This document shows, piece after piece, positions 17,001 to 24,022 of a stretch of 39,500 bases of DNA. Position numbers and translations under genes: made by a program. The number at the start of each line of letters is the position of its first letter. Positions within the stretch are counted from its first letter, which is position 1. The stretch lies in assembly GCA_938084565.1 (NCBI GenBank), contig CALKEU010000002.1:1-39500 (forward strand), read 5' to 3'. This stretch comes from Candidatus Kapaibacterium sp. GTDB lineage: Bacteria > Bacteroidota > Ignavibacteria > Kapaibacteriales > HRBIN21. The notes below the pieces were generated by a model. It made no database searches, was not told where the DNA came from, and saw only the letters and a program-made list of their open reading frames with translations.

Positions 17001-18780
17001 CTGGGGAGAGAACCCAGGCTGGCTCCAGAGCATACGGCCTCGTTGATGGATTCAGAATGCGTTGGAGCGCGACCACGAAGAAGAGCGTATCCGGCTCGGG
17101 TAGCCCCAGCACTGTGCTCCACCGCAGGCCATAGCCGACCAGCGTATCCAAGGGGTGCCAACGCCCACCGTAGGGCTTGCCGCAGAGGAGGATATCCTGC
17201 CCATTGCCTGTGCCCCAGAGAGTGGCCTGCTGCCGGGGGAGCGGCGGTACCAGGGCAACCGTCGGACCGGTATACCGCGTTGCCTCGGCCGGTTGTACTG
17301 AGACCGGGCCAAGCTCCAGCCCATCCAGCCGCACCCGTCCAGCCCCGCCGGTAGGGGTACCAGGCGCTTGTCCTCCGCGAACACTGAGGTTAGGCAAGGA
17401 GTACCCTCCGGGGGCACTTACGTGGATAGCCCCACCTGATCCACCCCCGCCCGGCCCAGCCGCCGACGTTCCCGGTCGAGCCCCTGGAGCTCCATCGGCC
17501 AGCACGCTGAGACCCTCGACTATAGGCGCCACAAGGAGCAGCGCTCCACCGCCTCCCCCACCACTTCCCGAACATACGTTAACCCCCTGGGGATTCCCGC
17601 TTGCCCCCCCTGATCCCCCTGCGAGAGGCACAAGGCAACTATTGCCATGCTCGTACCCTCCTGTGTTACCCCCAGAACTCTGTCCCCGCGTGGCATATCC
17701 CCCCGCCCCTCCTGCCTGTCGTTGCTGGTATCCACTACCTCCCCCATAGCCCCCATCGGGCGAGCATGTATTCCCATCGCGGCAGCCCTGTCCCGAAAGC
17801 CCGAAGGGATGGCCCGTCCCACCTCCGGCGGACTCGTACTGCGGGGAAGTGCCCGGCTCGACTCCATTGAGGCTACGGCCTTCGGTGCCCGTGCTCTGCC
17901 CGTACTCTCGGTACTCATTGCCACTGACACCAAGCCCATTCTTGCCCCCTCGGCCTCCGCTCGTGAAGCCATCTCCACCATTGCTGCCGCGCGCAGAGCC
18001 GCTCAAGACATCGCAGAAGGCTCCCCCACCTCCACCGCCCCCTGGCCCAGCCGCACTCCCTATAGCACTGACCCTGATAGCTGCTCCAGCCTCGCCCCGG
18101 ATAGGCCCGAGAGCCATCAGCACAAAGGGCAGATATCCCTGATTGCCCGCCGTAAAGGGATCGCAGTCTGCCGTGGATACATCCAAGACTACCCCAGCCG
18201 GCACGATAAGACTATCGACAAGCAGTGCACCCCGGCGCGAACGCACCCCTAACCTCCCCTCCCCCAAGATGCGCTCGGCCGCAGGTACAACCCCGATTGG
18301 GGTAGGCTGCACAATGTAGAACGTATCCACCACCACACCCTCCCCCGCAACGGTCACCTGAATCGGGATGCGAAACTCCGGCCGGAGCTCATCCCATCGC
18401 CAACTGTTGGGCTGAACCCACGGATGGACGAAGACATGCGTGCTAATGAGCCGTCCATTCCAGCTGACCACTAGCGGGCCTATCGTCAGGAAAGCGGTAT
18501 CAGCGGCTCGGGCACAGTGAACCCGCACCCTATCGCCGGGCTCATTCAGATAGAGCCCATCGCTGCCGAAGGTCCCAACAGCACCCGTCTGCGCCACAAT
18601 CTCCACCGCCACAGCCATCCCCGGAGCCCCGATATCGGGCAGCATATAGGCCGCCTGTGGCTGTGCCATAAGGGACCTGGCTGCAGCGAGAATGACTACT
18701 CCAACTCCTCCCCACACCCCAAGCCGCAGCGCTGCCTCGGCGAAGTGCTGACATAGCTGCCGTATCAATGGTAGCCTCAT
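14023..18780 (-). CDS. Giant secreted protein: Gly-rich region, choice-of-anchor D repeats, T9SS C-terminal tail
   Basis: A 1585-residue exported protein. Residues 1-40 form a signal peptide ending near SLMAQ. Residues about 235-500 are very rich in glycine (runs such as GGGGGGGAF). From about 640 to 1340 come seven or so beta-sandwich modules of the choice-of-anchor D/ASPM-SPD-2-Hydin type, each opening with a phrase like IDFGVVSRC, LDFGALPFC or VEFGTTFVG. About 1350-1490 resembles a cohesin-like sandwich. The last 90 residues look like a type A T9SS sorting domain (GLYRLALHALDGR, then LAAGAYVLLLRT). The protein is thus probably moved across the outer membrane by the T9SS and attached to the surface or released. 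No catalytic domain is recognisable. It is the first gene of the minus-strand run that ends with DprE2. Confidence 0.85.
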   Translation of the reverse strand: MRLPLIRQLCQHFAEAALRLGVWGGVGVVILAAARSLMAQPQAAYMLPDIGAPGMAVAVEIVAQTGAVGTFGSDGLYLNEPGDRVRVHCARAADTAFLTIGPLVVSWNGRLISTHVFVHPWVQPNSWRWDELRPEFRIPIQVTVAGEGVVVDTFYIVQPTPIGVVPAAERILGEGRLGVRSRRGALLVDSLIVPAGVVLDVSTADCDPFTAGNQGYLPFVLMALGPIRGEAGAAIRVSAIGSAAGPGGGGGGGAFCDVLSGSARGSNGGDGFTSGGRGGKNGLGVSGNEYREYGQSTGTEGRSLNGVEPGTSPQYESAGGGTGHPFGLSGQGCRDGNTCSPDGGYGGGSGYQQRQAGGAGGYATRGQSSGGNTGGYEHGNSCLVPLAGGSGGASGNPQGVNVCSGSGGGGGGALLLVAPIVEGLSVLADGAPGARPGTSAAGPGGGGSGGAIHVSAPGGYSLPNLSVRGGQAPGTPTGGAGRVRLDGLELGPVSVQPAEATRYTGPTVALVPPLPRQQATLWGTGNGQDILLCGKPYGGRWHPLDTLVGYGLRWSTVLGLPEPDTLFFVVALQRILNPSTRPYALEPAWVLSPASARILTVAKLPRLSAPRARALDTVLCAGAERWDTVTIANLGDGQLEIRWAGFTRGDQGFQLVAPPMGAFPLVLRPGDSLRCVVVFRAPASVGSFQDELLLFHTDTLGAGSPWRITYSAVKDTVSFVLTDGNTPLRDYDFGVLCPREERAAVVAVVNTSSRPLRFRPPRLVGAALWSVEPATALSVPPGERAVLTVRCQAGFLGTVSGMLVVEEAECGYADTVRLSASGLLTQLEWHGSGQFGAVPLGTSAQLTVILRNRGYAAAWIPEVPSLTQPFEIVQLRPQPPLRLLPQQELEIHLRYTPTAARPDAAELVIGAQRADSACPDTARLLLSGVGIRKAVQVRPQQIDFGVVSRCSTPLDTVWLLNVGSVPVRILRPASVVGTDAAEFALFLQPAVPREVLPGDSVAYVLQLLPRGEPGVRTAQLVLTLEDDSSLTVGIRAERVAPFVAIPAALTMGTLRYGQTVQQSLVGRNLLLRPLTIQAVVSSHPDVSVTPQTAVIPASGEQSFTITLAPQRLGPLEAELAFMVSDPCPDTHRVRLQATIVGEGLSYRSALDFGALPFCREGVDTLRIDNGTADTLWLLAASLTGPDAELFAVELPPLPAGIAPGGSGRYAVFFRPLRAPDGEKYARMQLRVRLGLELLVLEILLHGRRQTPLLGAPAHVEFGTTFVGTVARQTLVLSNRGVLPLGLDSVRLQRGQDFRLSAVAELPRLLAPQESLSLGVEFAPLQPGIQTDTLRLWLSHPCADERALVLRGIAAEAFEIHVWLPDTQVAPWQRLVRLPLWVALSPADFDGGLRSAEFELEYEPSLFLLRGVSRGQLLRQEMSGRWARASFRVENVPLADSGIVTELIGDVLLGSEEESPLRLVRFFWDDGILSMRTQRTDGRLRLTGICREGGARLLRPVGQVALWASAQAGGITVGTQTVEQGLYRLALHALDGRCLWQAQWSQSAPGLHQRQWSLDGLAAGAYVLLLRTPTEIRTTLVLIGPP

Positions 18781-18845
18781 GGTTCTCAGAGCCCCATGCT
18801 AGCAGGGCGAAAATAGGGCTCTCCTGCCAAACCCCCTGCGAGAGT

Positions 18846-18853
18846 TATCTTTG
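18846..18853 (+). promoter_or_regulatory. TAnnTTTG promoter box before pgeF
   Basis: TATCTTTG matches the Bacteroidota-type -7 box and lies 26 bases before the PgeF start, in a 99-base divergent gap. No convincing -33/-35 element was seen. On the other strand TATTTTCG (18815-18808), one base off the same consensus, faces the T9SS cargo gene. Confidence 0.4.
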
Positions 18854-18879
18854 CCTGAGTAGTCCCGGGACGAGCTAGG

Positions 18880-19650
18880 ATGCTCAAAGCGCTCGTGGCA
18901 GCTCTGCCGATTGAACCCCCCACCATCTTCCCTGACTCCGTCATTGCCGGCATTACGCTGCGCGCCGTGGAACGCTTTCCCCCACGAGGGTTCTCCCTTG
19001 AGGATCCAACTACCCCAACACCGGCTGCGCACCTTCTGGCAGCCACACTGGGTGTACCCTGGGAGAGGCTGAAATTCCAGCACCAGGTCCACAGTGCACT
19101 TGTCCGCTGGGTCCATCTTCAGAGCCCTATCGAGACGAGCGACGGCATGATAACGGATCAGCCGGGGCTTATTCTGTGCGTCCGGGTGGCCGACTGCTGT
19201 GCTGTCCTCCTCTTCTGTCCCGAGCCGCCTGTTATTGCGGCGCTCCATGCCGGCTGGCGCGGTATCGCCGCCGGCATCGTCGAAACCGGGCTTGGGGAAC
19301 TGCTGCGAATCGGCTGCCCGCCTGAGCGCATACTGGCCTACCTCTCGCCCTGCGCCTCTGCCGAACGCTATGTGGTTCGAGCCGATGTGGCCCAGCTCTT
19401 CCCTCAGAGCGCCTTCCCAGTGGACGGGCAGTTCTACCGACTCGACCTGCGAGGAGATATCCGCCGACGCCTCTGCGCTCTTGGCCTCCGTGAAACCAAT
19501 ATCGAACTCTCACGCGGCTGCACGCTCAGCGATCCCCGCTACCACTCTTTCCGTCGGGACGGCAACGCTGCCGGACGGATGGTGGCTTTCATTGGGATGC
19601 ATCCCCTGATCCGGAAGAGCTCCACCGTTTCAGGATCCCGTATGGGATGA
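18880..19650 (+). CDS. pgeF: PgeF/YfiH family (laccase-domain) protein
   Basis: A 256-residue member of the YfiH/PgeF family, also annotated as multicopper polyphenol oxidoreductase or purine nucleoside phosphorylase. Signatures are KFQHQVHS (His), RVADCCAVLL (Cys), HAGWRG (His) and CTLSDPRYHSFRRDG, which form the metal and nucleoside site. Family members have been reported to remove mis-incorporated serine-bearing muropeptide precursors (E. coli PgeF) or to act on purine nucleosides; which applies here cannot be decided. The conserved core ends at GRMVAFIG. About 18 extra residues run on and overlap the convergent DUF3098 gene by 62 bases. Confidence 0.88.
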   Translation: MLKALVAALPIEPPTIFPDSVIAGITLRAVERFPPRGFSLEDPTTPTPAAHLLAATLGVPWERLKFQHQVHSALVRWVHLQSPIETSDGMITDQPGLILCVRVADCCAVLLFCPEPPVIAALHAGWRGIAAGIVETGLGELLRIGCPPERILAYLSPCASAERYVVRADVAQLFPQSAFPVDGQFYRLDLRGDIRRRLCALGLRETNIELSRGCTLSDPRYHSFRRDGNAAGRMVAFIGMHPLIRKSSTVSGSRMG

Positions 19651-19855
19651 CCACCAGGTAGGCCACCACCAATACAATCGGGGCTACCACAAGCGCTAAC
19701 GGATGGTCGTAGCGGGTAACAATGCCCACAGCCATCAATCCATACCCGAGCCCCAGTAGCACGATCCCAGCCCCGATAATGAGCCAGTTGCGGCGCTCCA
19801 GAGGGAACGTCCACCGCACTGGCGCCGACCGAGTCACTCGCGCCCCTTTTCCCAT
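19589..19855 (-). CDS. DUF3098 small membrane protein
   Basis: An 88-residue protein with a basic N-terminus and two hydrophobic helices (about 23-45 and 52-72) separated by a short loop with YDHP. The layout (RRNWLIIGAGIVLLGLGYGL, then VAPIVLVVAYLVVIPYGI) fits DUF3098, a two-helix family of Bacteroidota-related bacteria with no known function. It converges on PgeF and its last 20 codons overlap the PgeF tail. Both frames look genuine. Confidence 0.75.
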   Translation of the reverse strand: MGKGARVTRSAPVRWTFPLERRNWLIIGAGIVLLGLGYGLMAVGIVTRYDHPLALVVAPIVLVVAYLVVIPYGILKRWSSSGSGDASQ

Positions 19856-19880
19856 ATGCCCTCTCTGCTCTCGGAAACCG

Positions 19881-19953
19881 TGCTCCCTGGGGGATTCGAA
19901 CCCCCGACCCGCGGATTAAGAGTCCGCTGCTCTACCAGCTGAGCTAAGGGAGC
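19881..19953 (-). tRNA. tRNA-Lys (anticodon CTT)
   Basis: A 73-base cloverleaf on the minus strand. The acceptor GCTCCCT pairs with AGGGAGC with discriminator A. The D arm is AGCTCAGCTGGTAGAGC, and the anticodon stem GCGGA/TCCGC encloses CTCTTAA with anticodon CTT. The T arm GGGGGTTCGAATCCCCC is standard. The CCA end is not encoded. Confidence 0.96.
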
Positions 19954-19957
19954 GTTA

Positions 19958-19965
19958 CAAAATTA
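19958..19965 (-). promoter_or_regulatory. TAnnTTTG promoter box before tRNA-Lys
   Basis: TAATTTTG on the minus strand ends four bases before the mature tRNA 5' end. This would give a precursor with a very short 5' leader. No clear -33/-35 element was found upstream. Confidence 0.4.
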
Positions 19966-20013
19966 CCGTCTCTGCCGCAATGCTCACGTACACCTCTTCT
20001 GAGGCACGGCTGC

Positions 20014-20021
20014 TAAATTTG
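20014..20021 (+). promoter_or_regulatory. TAnnTTTG promoter box before feoAB
   Basis: TAAATTTG on the plus strand, the same octamer as in the distal adhesin promoter, lies 26 bases before the FeoA start. No Fur-box-like 19-base palindrome could be recognised around it. Confidence 0.4.
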
Positions 20022-20047
20022 TACTTGGTCTGAAGAGCCTCAGCCAC

Positions 20048-20314
20048 ATGGAAAGCCTCGTCTCGGCCATGTCGCTTGCTGGTGCCCCGCTAGGACAGCA
20101 GCTTGTCGTCTGCGGATACAGGGGGCACCACCCACTCATTGAACGGCTACGTGAGCTCGGGCTCACGGTAGGGACAGAGCTTGTCATTCGGCGGCGTGCA
20201 CCCTTTGGGGGCGGAATAGAGGTAGAGTTTCGCGGACTCCGGCTTGGCCTCCGTGCGCGAGAGGCTACAGCAATTCTAGTCTGCCCTGGCAATGGCTACC
20301 ACCGGGACGCCTGA
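20048..20314 (+). CDS. feoA: FeoA ferrous iron transport accessory protein
   Basis: An 88-residue cytoplasmic protein with the FeoA SH3-like barrel: LIERLRELGLTVGTELVIRR and a final strand of basic and aliphatic residues. FeoA works with FeoB in ferrous iron uptake, probably by binding its cytoplasmic part. The ATG at 20069 (MSLAGAPLGQ) is an equally plausible start, because family members begin with such a segment; neither has a strong ribosome site. The gene overlaps feoB by 23 bases. Confidence 0.85.
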   Translation: MESLVSAMSLAGAPLGQQLVVCGYRGHHPLIERLRELGLTVGTELVIRRRAPFGGGIEVEFRGLRLGLRAREATAILVCPGNGYHRDA

Positions 20315-22169
20315 AGCACCCAGCCCCACGATTGCCGTTGTAGGGCTTCCCAACAGTGGGAAATCAACCGTCTTCAATGCGCTGACGGGGTTACGGCAGC
20401 GGACGGCTAACTACCCTGGGGTGACGGTTGAGCCATCGATAGGCTGGATTCATCGCGATGGGCGATCGGTAGCTCTGGTGGATCTTCCCGGTGTCTACAG
20501 TCTCACCCCTCGCAGCGAGGACGAGCGCTTAGCTATCGCTTTCCTACGGGGTCAACTCCCGGGCACTGCCCCACCCGATCGGCTACTGCTTGTCATCGAT
20601 GGGACGCAGCTTGAGCGCGGCTTGGTGCTTGTATCGTGGATGGCGCACTTGCACCTACCCACGGCACTCGTGATAACCATGGTCGACGAGCTCACAGCCC
20701 GAGGAGGCGTACTGGAGGCCGAGGAGCTAGAACGCCGCTTAGGCATCCCGGTATTCACGGTGGTGGGGCGGAAAGGGATTGGCATTGCAGAGGTACGCCG
20801 CTCCGCCCTGGCAGGAGAACCCTGGGGCATCCCTCTGGTGCCCTTCTCCCCGGATACCCCGGTGGAGGAGCGCTACCGATGGGCGCGCGAGCTCGCCAGT
20901 TGCGTTGTGCGCTTCCCGAAGGCGGATGTTGTCTCGGAGCGTATTGACCGGGTGGTGCTCCATCCTGTGTGGGGGCTGCTCATCTTCGGGGTAGTCATGT
21001 TTGCCTTCTTCCAGGCCATCTTCACGGTCGCGCAGCCGGCCATGGGGGCTCTCGAAGCTGGCATCCAATGGCTGCAACAGCAGTTGGAAGCCATACCCCC
21101 AGGAATTGTCCGGAACTTCCTTGCCCATGGGCTCCTCGGTGGAGTAGGCGCTGTGGTGGTCTTCCTGCCGCAGATCATGCTGTTGTATTTCCTCCTGACC
21201 GTGCTCGAGGACACAGGCTACTTTGCCCGTGCGGCATTCCTGATTGACCGTCTCTTCGGCCTTGTTGGGCTCCAGGGACGGGCTTTTATCCCTCTCCTGG
21301 GAGGCTTTGCCTGCGCCATCCCTGCGTTGCTCTCCACCCGGGTTATCCCCTCGTGGCAGGAACGGCTGACCACGATGCTCATTATCCCGCTCATGACCTG
21401 CTCGGCACGGCTACCGGTTTACACCCTTCTGATTGCTGCAACGGTCCCACCGGTGTACATCGGCGGGATCGTCTCCGTTCAGGCGCTCGTGCTAGGGGGG
21501 CTGTACTTACTCGGGGCGGGAACCGGGCTCGTGATGGCATGGCTCCTCCGGCATACACTCCTTCGCGGAGGGCGAACCCCCTTTGTGCTGGAACTTCCAC
21601 CGTACCGGATACCAGCCTGGCGCACGGTATTGGGACGGGCGTGGAGTAGTGGACGAGCCTTTGTACAGAGCGCCGGCACAACTATCCTCGTACTTTCCCT
21701 CCTCCTGTGGGCCCTCACGGAGCTCCCCCCGGTGGCTGCTCCAGCAGAGCTACCGCCGCTGGAACTTCAACGCCTGCAGCTTGAGGGCTCCTTTGCTGGA
21801 CAACTGGGACATCTGCTGCAACCTCTCTTTGCCCCACTTGGCTTTGACTGGAAGATCACGCTGGCGCTCCTGGGTAGCTTCGCTGCTCGGGAGGTCTTCG
21901 TCTCCTTCATGGGGCAGCTGTATGCTGTCGATGTTGAAGCAGCCGAGAGCACACTCCGGGACATTCTGGCCCAGAGCCTGCCCCTGCCAGTAGCGCTGAG
22001 CGTTTTGGTCTTTTACGTCTACGCCCTCCAGTGCATTTCGACTATGGCGGTGCTACGCCGGGAAAGCGGCTCATGGCGGTGGGTTGCGCTCGCCTTCGCT
22101 TACACCTTCACTTTGGCCTATAGCCTCAGCTTCCTGGTCTACCACGGAGCCCGATGGCTGCTGAGCTAG
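20292..22169 (+). CDS. feoB: FeoB ferrous iron transporter with altered G4/G5 motifs
   Basis: A 625-residue protein with an N-terminal G domain and a membrane part with two Gate regions. G1 is GLPNSGKST (18-26), switch region NYPGVTVE (40-47) and G3 DLPG (64-67). The G4 site reads ITMVDE (128-133) where FeoB normally has LNMxDE, so the guanine-recognising asparagine is Thr129. The G5 loop is VVGRKG rather than a typical SA-type loop. The gates are conserved: GGFACAIPALLSTR and MTCSARLPVY, each with the usual cysteine. FeoB moves Fe2+ through the inner membrane. It is translated after FeoA with overlap and overlaps the ROK kinase gene by 16 bases. No FeoC gene is visible. Confidence 0.95.
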   Translation: MATTGTPEAPSPTIAVVGLPNSGKSTVFNALTGLRQRTANYPGVTVEPSIGWIHRDGRSVALVDLPGVYSLTPRSEDERLAIAFLRGQLPGTAPPDRLLLVIDGTQLERGLVLVSWMAHLHLPTALVITMVDELTARGGVLEAEELERRLGIPVFTVVGRKGIGIAEVRRSALAGEPWGIPLVPFSPDTPVEERYRWARELASCVVRFPKADVVSERIDRVVLHPVWGLLIFGVVMFAFFQAIFTVAQPAMGALEAGIQWLQQQLEAIPPGIVRNFLAHGLLGGVGAVVVFLPQIMLLYFLLTVLEDTGYFARAAFLIDRLFGLVGLQGRAFIPLLGGFACAIPALLSTRVIPSWQERLTTMLIIPLMTCSARLPVYTLLIAATVPPVYIGGIVSVQALVLGGLYLLGAGTGLVMAWLLRHTLLRGGRTPFVLELPPYRIPAWRTVLGRAWSSGRAFVQSAGTTILVLSLLLWALTELPPVAAPAELPPLELQRLQLEGSFAGQLGHLLQPLFAPLGFDWKITLALLGSFAAREVFVSFMGQLYAVDVEAAESTLRDILAQSLPLPVALSVLVFYVYALQCISTMAVLRRESGSWRWVALAFAYTFTLAYSLSFLVYHGARWLLS

Positions 22170-23020
22170 TGTATGTTGGGGCCGACATCGGTGGGACGAA
22201 GACCCTCCTTGCAGCCTGCACCGCCGATGGCCAGCTTGTACGCCGCTTGAGCTTTCCGACTCCGCTGGAGCTCTCGGCCGGATTGGAGCAGCTCCGAACA
22301 GGCCTGGCTGCCGTTGCCGGCCAGGCTGCTCTTGCCGCCGTGGGTATCAGCATCGGAGGGCCCATTGATCGAGAGCGAGGAACGGTCTCCCCGCTCCACC
22401 AGCCCCAGTGGCGGGGGGTACCGCTACGGGATCTTGTGCAGGAGTGGTTTGGCTGCCCCTGCCGCATCGAAGTAGATACCGATGCAGCTGCCCTGGCAGA
22501 GTGGTATATCGGCGGCGTACGGGATAGCCCGTTGGTCTACGTAACACTCAGCACCGGTGTCGGGGGCGCTCTGCTGATTGAGGGAAAGCTCTACCGCGGC
22601 ACAGCGGGAGTACATCCAGAGCTCGGCCATCAGATTGTGCCGAATGAGTTCGGCGACCCAGCACCGGTCCGCTGCACTTGCGGCGCCTTCAACTGCCTGG
22701 AGGCCCTGATCAGCGGTCGTGCGCTCGAACGCCGTTACGGCTGCTCTCCGGCCCATATTCCGGAGAAAGACTGGCAGCTCATTGGGCAAATCTTGGGGCA
22801 TGGCGTGCGAAATATTGCAACGCTCTACGCTCCTCGGCGGATTGTGCTCGGGGGAGGGCTTGCCATCCATGCCGCCGAACGCCTCCTACCGGTGCTGCGT
22901 ACTCTGCTCAGCGACCAATTGCAGCTGATCCCGCCTCCTACAATTACCCTGAGCTGCTTGGGCTACGAGACCCCTCTCTGGGGAGCTCTTGCGCTCGCCC
23001 TGGGATACGGCCAGGAGTAG
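22154..23020 (+). CDS. ROK family sugar kinase
   Basis: A 288-residue ROK protein without a DNA-binding N-terminal domain, so a kinase rather than a repressor. The phosphate loop is GADIGGTKT (near residue 9), the second phosphate motif is TLSTGVGGALL, and the ROK zinc site reads GHQIV followed by RCTCGAFNCLEALISG. The sugar-binding catalytic loop is EVDTDAAALAEW, in which the asparagine usual before the catalytic aspartate is replaced by threonine. Glucokinase or N-acetylhexosamine kinase activity is likely; the exact sugar is not decided. Its start overlaps the end of feoB. Confidence 0.88.
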   Translation: MAAELVYVGADIGGTKTLLAACTADGQLVRRLSFPTPLELSAGLEQLRTGLAAVAGQAALAAVGISIGGPIDRERGTVSPLHQPQWRGVPLRDLVQEWFGCPCRIEVDTDAAALAEWYIGGVRDSPLVYVTLSTGVGGALLIEGKLYRGTAGVHPELGHQIVPNEFGDPAPVRCTCGAFNCLEALISGRALERRYGCSPAHIPEKDWQLIGQILGHGVRNIATLYAPRRIVLGGGLAIHAAERLLPVLRTLLSDQLQLIPPPTITLSCLGYETPLWGALALALGYGQE

Positions 23021-23029
23021 CGAGTGGCT

Positions 23030-24022
23030 CTAGTCGGAGGCTTCTGTTCTCCTCTGGGCGACCATGCCCTGGCTATGTCGGCGTGCCTCAAGCCACCGCT
23101 CCGCATCGATGGCCGCCATACAGCCGCTTCCGGCCGCCGTCACCGCCTGCCGGTAGACCTTGTCTTGGACATCCCCGCAGGCGAAGACACCCGGGAGGGT
23201 GGTATGTGTGCTACGAGGCTGGGTCACAATGTAGCCCTGCTCGTCTATCTGGAGGAAGCCGCGAAAGAGCTCCGTATTGGGCTGGTGCCCAATCGCCACG
23301 AAGACTCCATCGACCGGTAGAATGCGCTGCTCACCCGTTACGACATTGCGTACCCGAATGTGCGTCAGGCGGCGCACCCCATTGCGCTGCTCGCCGAGAA
23401 ACTCCTCCACGACGGTATCCAGCAGGAAGTCGATTTTGGGATGGCTGCGGACGCGCTCTTGCATGATCTTGGAGGCGCGGAACTCTCGCCGTCGGTGGAT
23501 GATGGTCACCTGCCGAGCAAAGCGAGTCAAGAAGAGAGCTTCCTCCATAGCTGTATCGCCCCCGCCGATGACGTAGACATGCTGGTCCCGGAAGAAGAAG
23601 CCATCGCAGGTCGCACAGGCCGAGATACCATATCCCATGTACTCGGCCTCTCCGGGCACTCCAAGTCGCCTGGCAGAAGCGCCAGTAGCGATGATGACGG
23701 CTTCGGCCGAGTAGAGCGTGCCAGCATCGGACCAGAGCAGAAAGGGATACTGGTGGAAATCCACCCGGGTGATGGTCTCGTAGAGGCAGCGAGCTCCAAA
23801 GCGCTGGGCCTGGCGACGGAGGATATCCATGAGCTCGGGGCCCTGGATGCCATGCTCGAAACCGGGAAAGTTCTCCACCTCCGTGGTGATAGTCAGCTGC
23901 CCACCGGGCTGGGGACCTTCGAAGACAATGGTGTCCAGACGTGCCCGCGCCGCATAAATGGCTGCTGTCAGTCCGGCAGGACCAGAACCGAGAATGGCAA
24001 CTTCATGGTGCTCCGTCTGCAT
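23030..24022 (-). CDS. trxB: Thioredoxin reductase
   Basis: A 330-residue low-molecular-weight thioredoxin reductase. The FAD motif is GSGPAGLTAA (12-21), the redox pair is in SACATCDG, the NADPH motif is GGGDTAMEEA followed by HRRREFRAS, and the final FAD-binding segment is GVFACGDVQD. It passes electrons from NADPH to thioredoxin in the cytoplasm. It overlaps queG by 20 bases and converges on the ROK gene with a gap of only nine bases. Confidence 0.96.
   Translation of the reverse strand: MQTEHHEVAILGSGPAGLTAAIYAARARLDTIVFEGPQPGGQLTITTEVENFPGFEHGIQGPELMDILRRQAQRFGARCLYETITRVDFHQYPFLLWSDAGTLYSAEAVIIATGASARRLGVPGEAEYMGYGISACATCDGFFFRDQHVYVIGGGDTAMEEALFLTRFARQVTIIHRRREFRASKIMQERVRSHPKIDFLLDTVVEEFLGEQRNGVRRLTHIRVRNVVTGEQRILPVDGVFVAIGHQPNTELFRGFLQIDEQGYIVTQPRSTHTTLPGVFACGDVQDKVYRQAVTAAGSGCMAAIDAERWLEARRHSQGMVAQRRTEASD

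Noticed and set aside
17380-18080. Repeat-like glycine-codon DNA
   Set aside because: It is low-complexity coding sequence for the glycine-rich region rather than a CRISPR or tandem repeat; no regular spacing was found.
23021-23029. Terminator between the ROK kinase and trxB genes
   Set aside because: The nine-base gap between the convergent genes has no hairpin or T run that I could find. The same holds for the three-base gap at 31910-31912.
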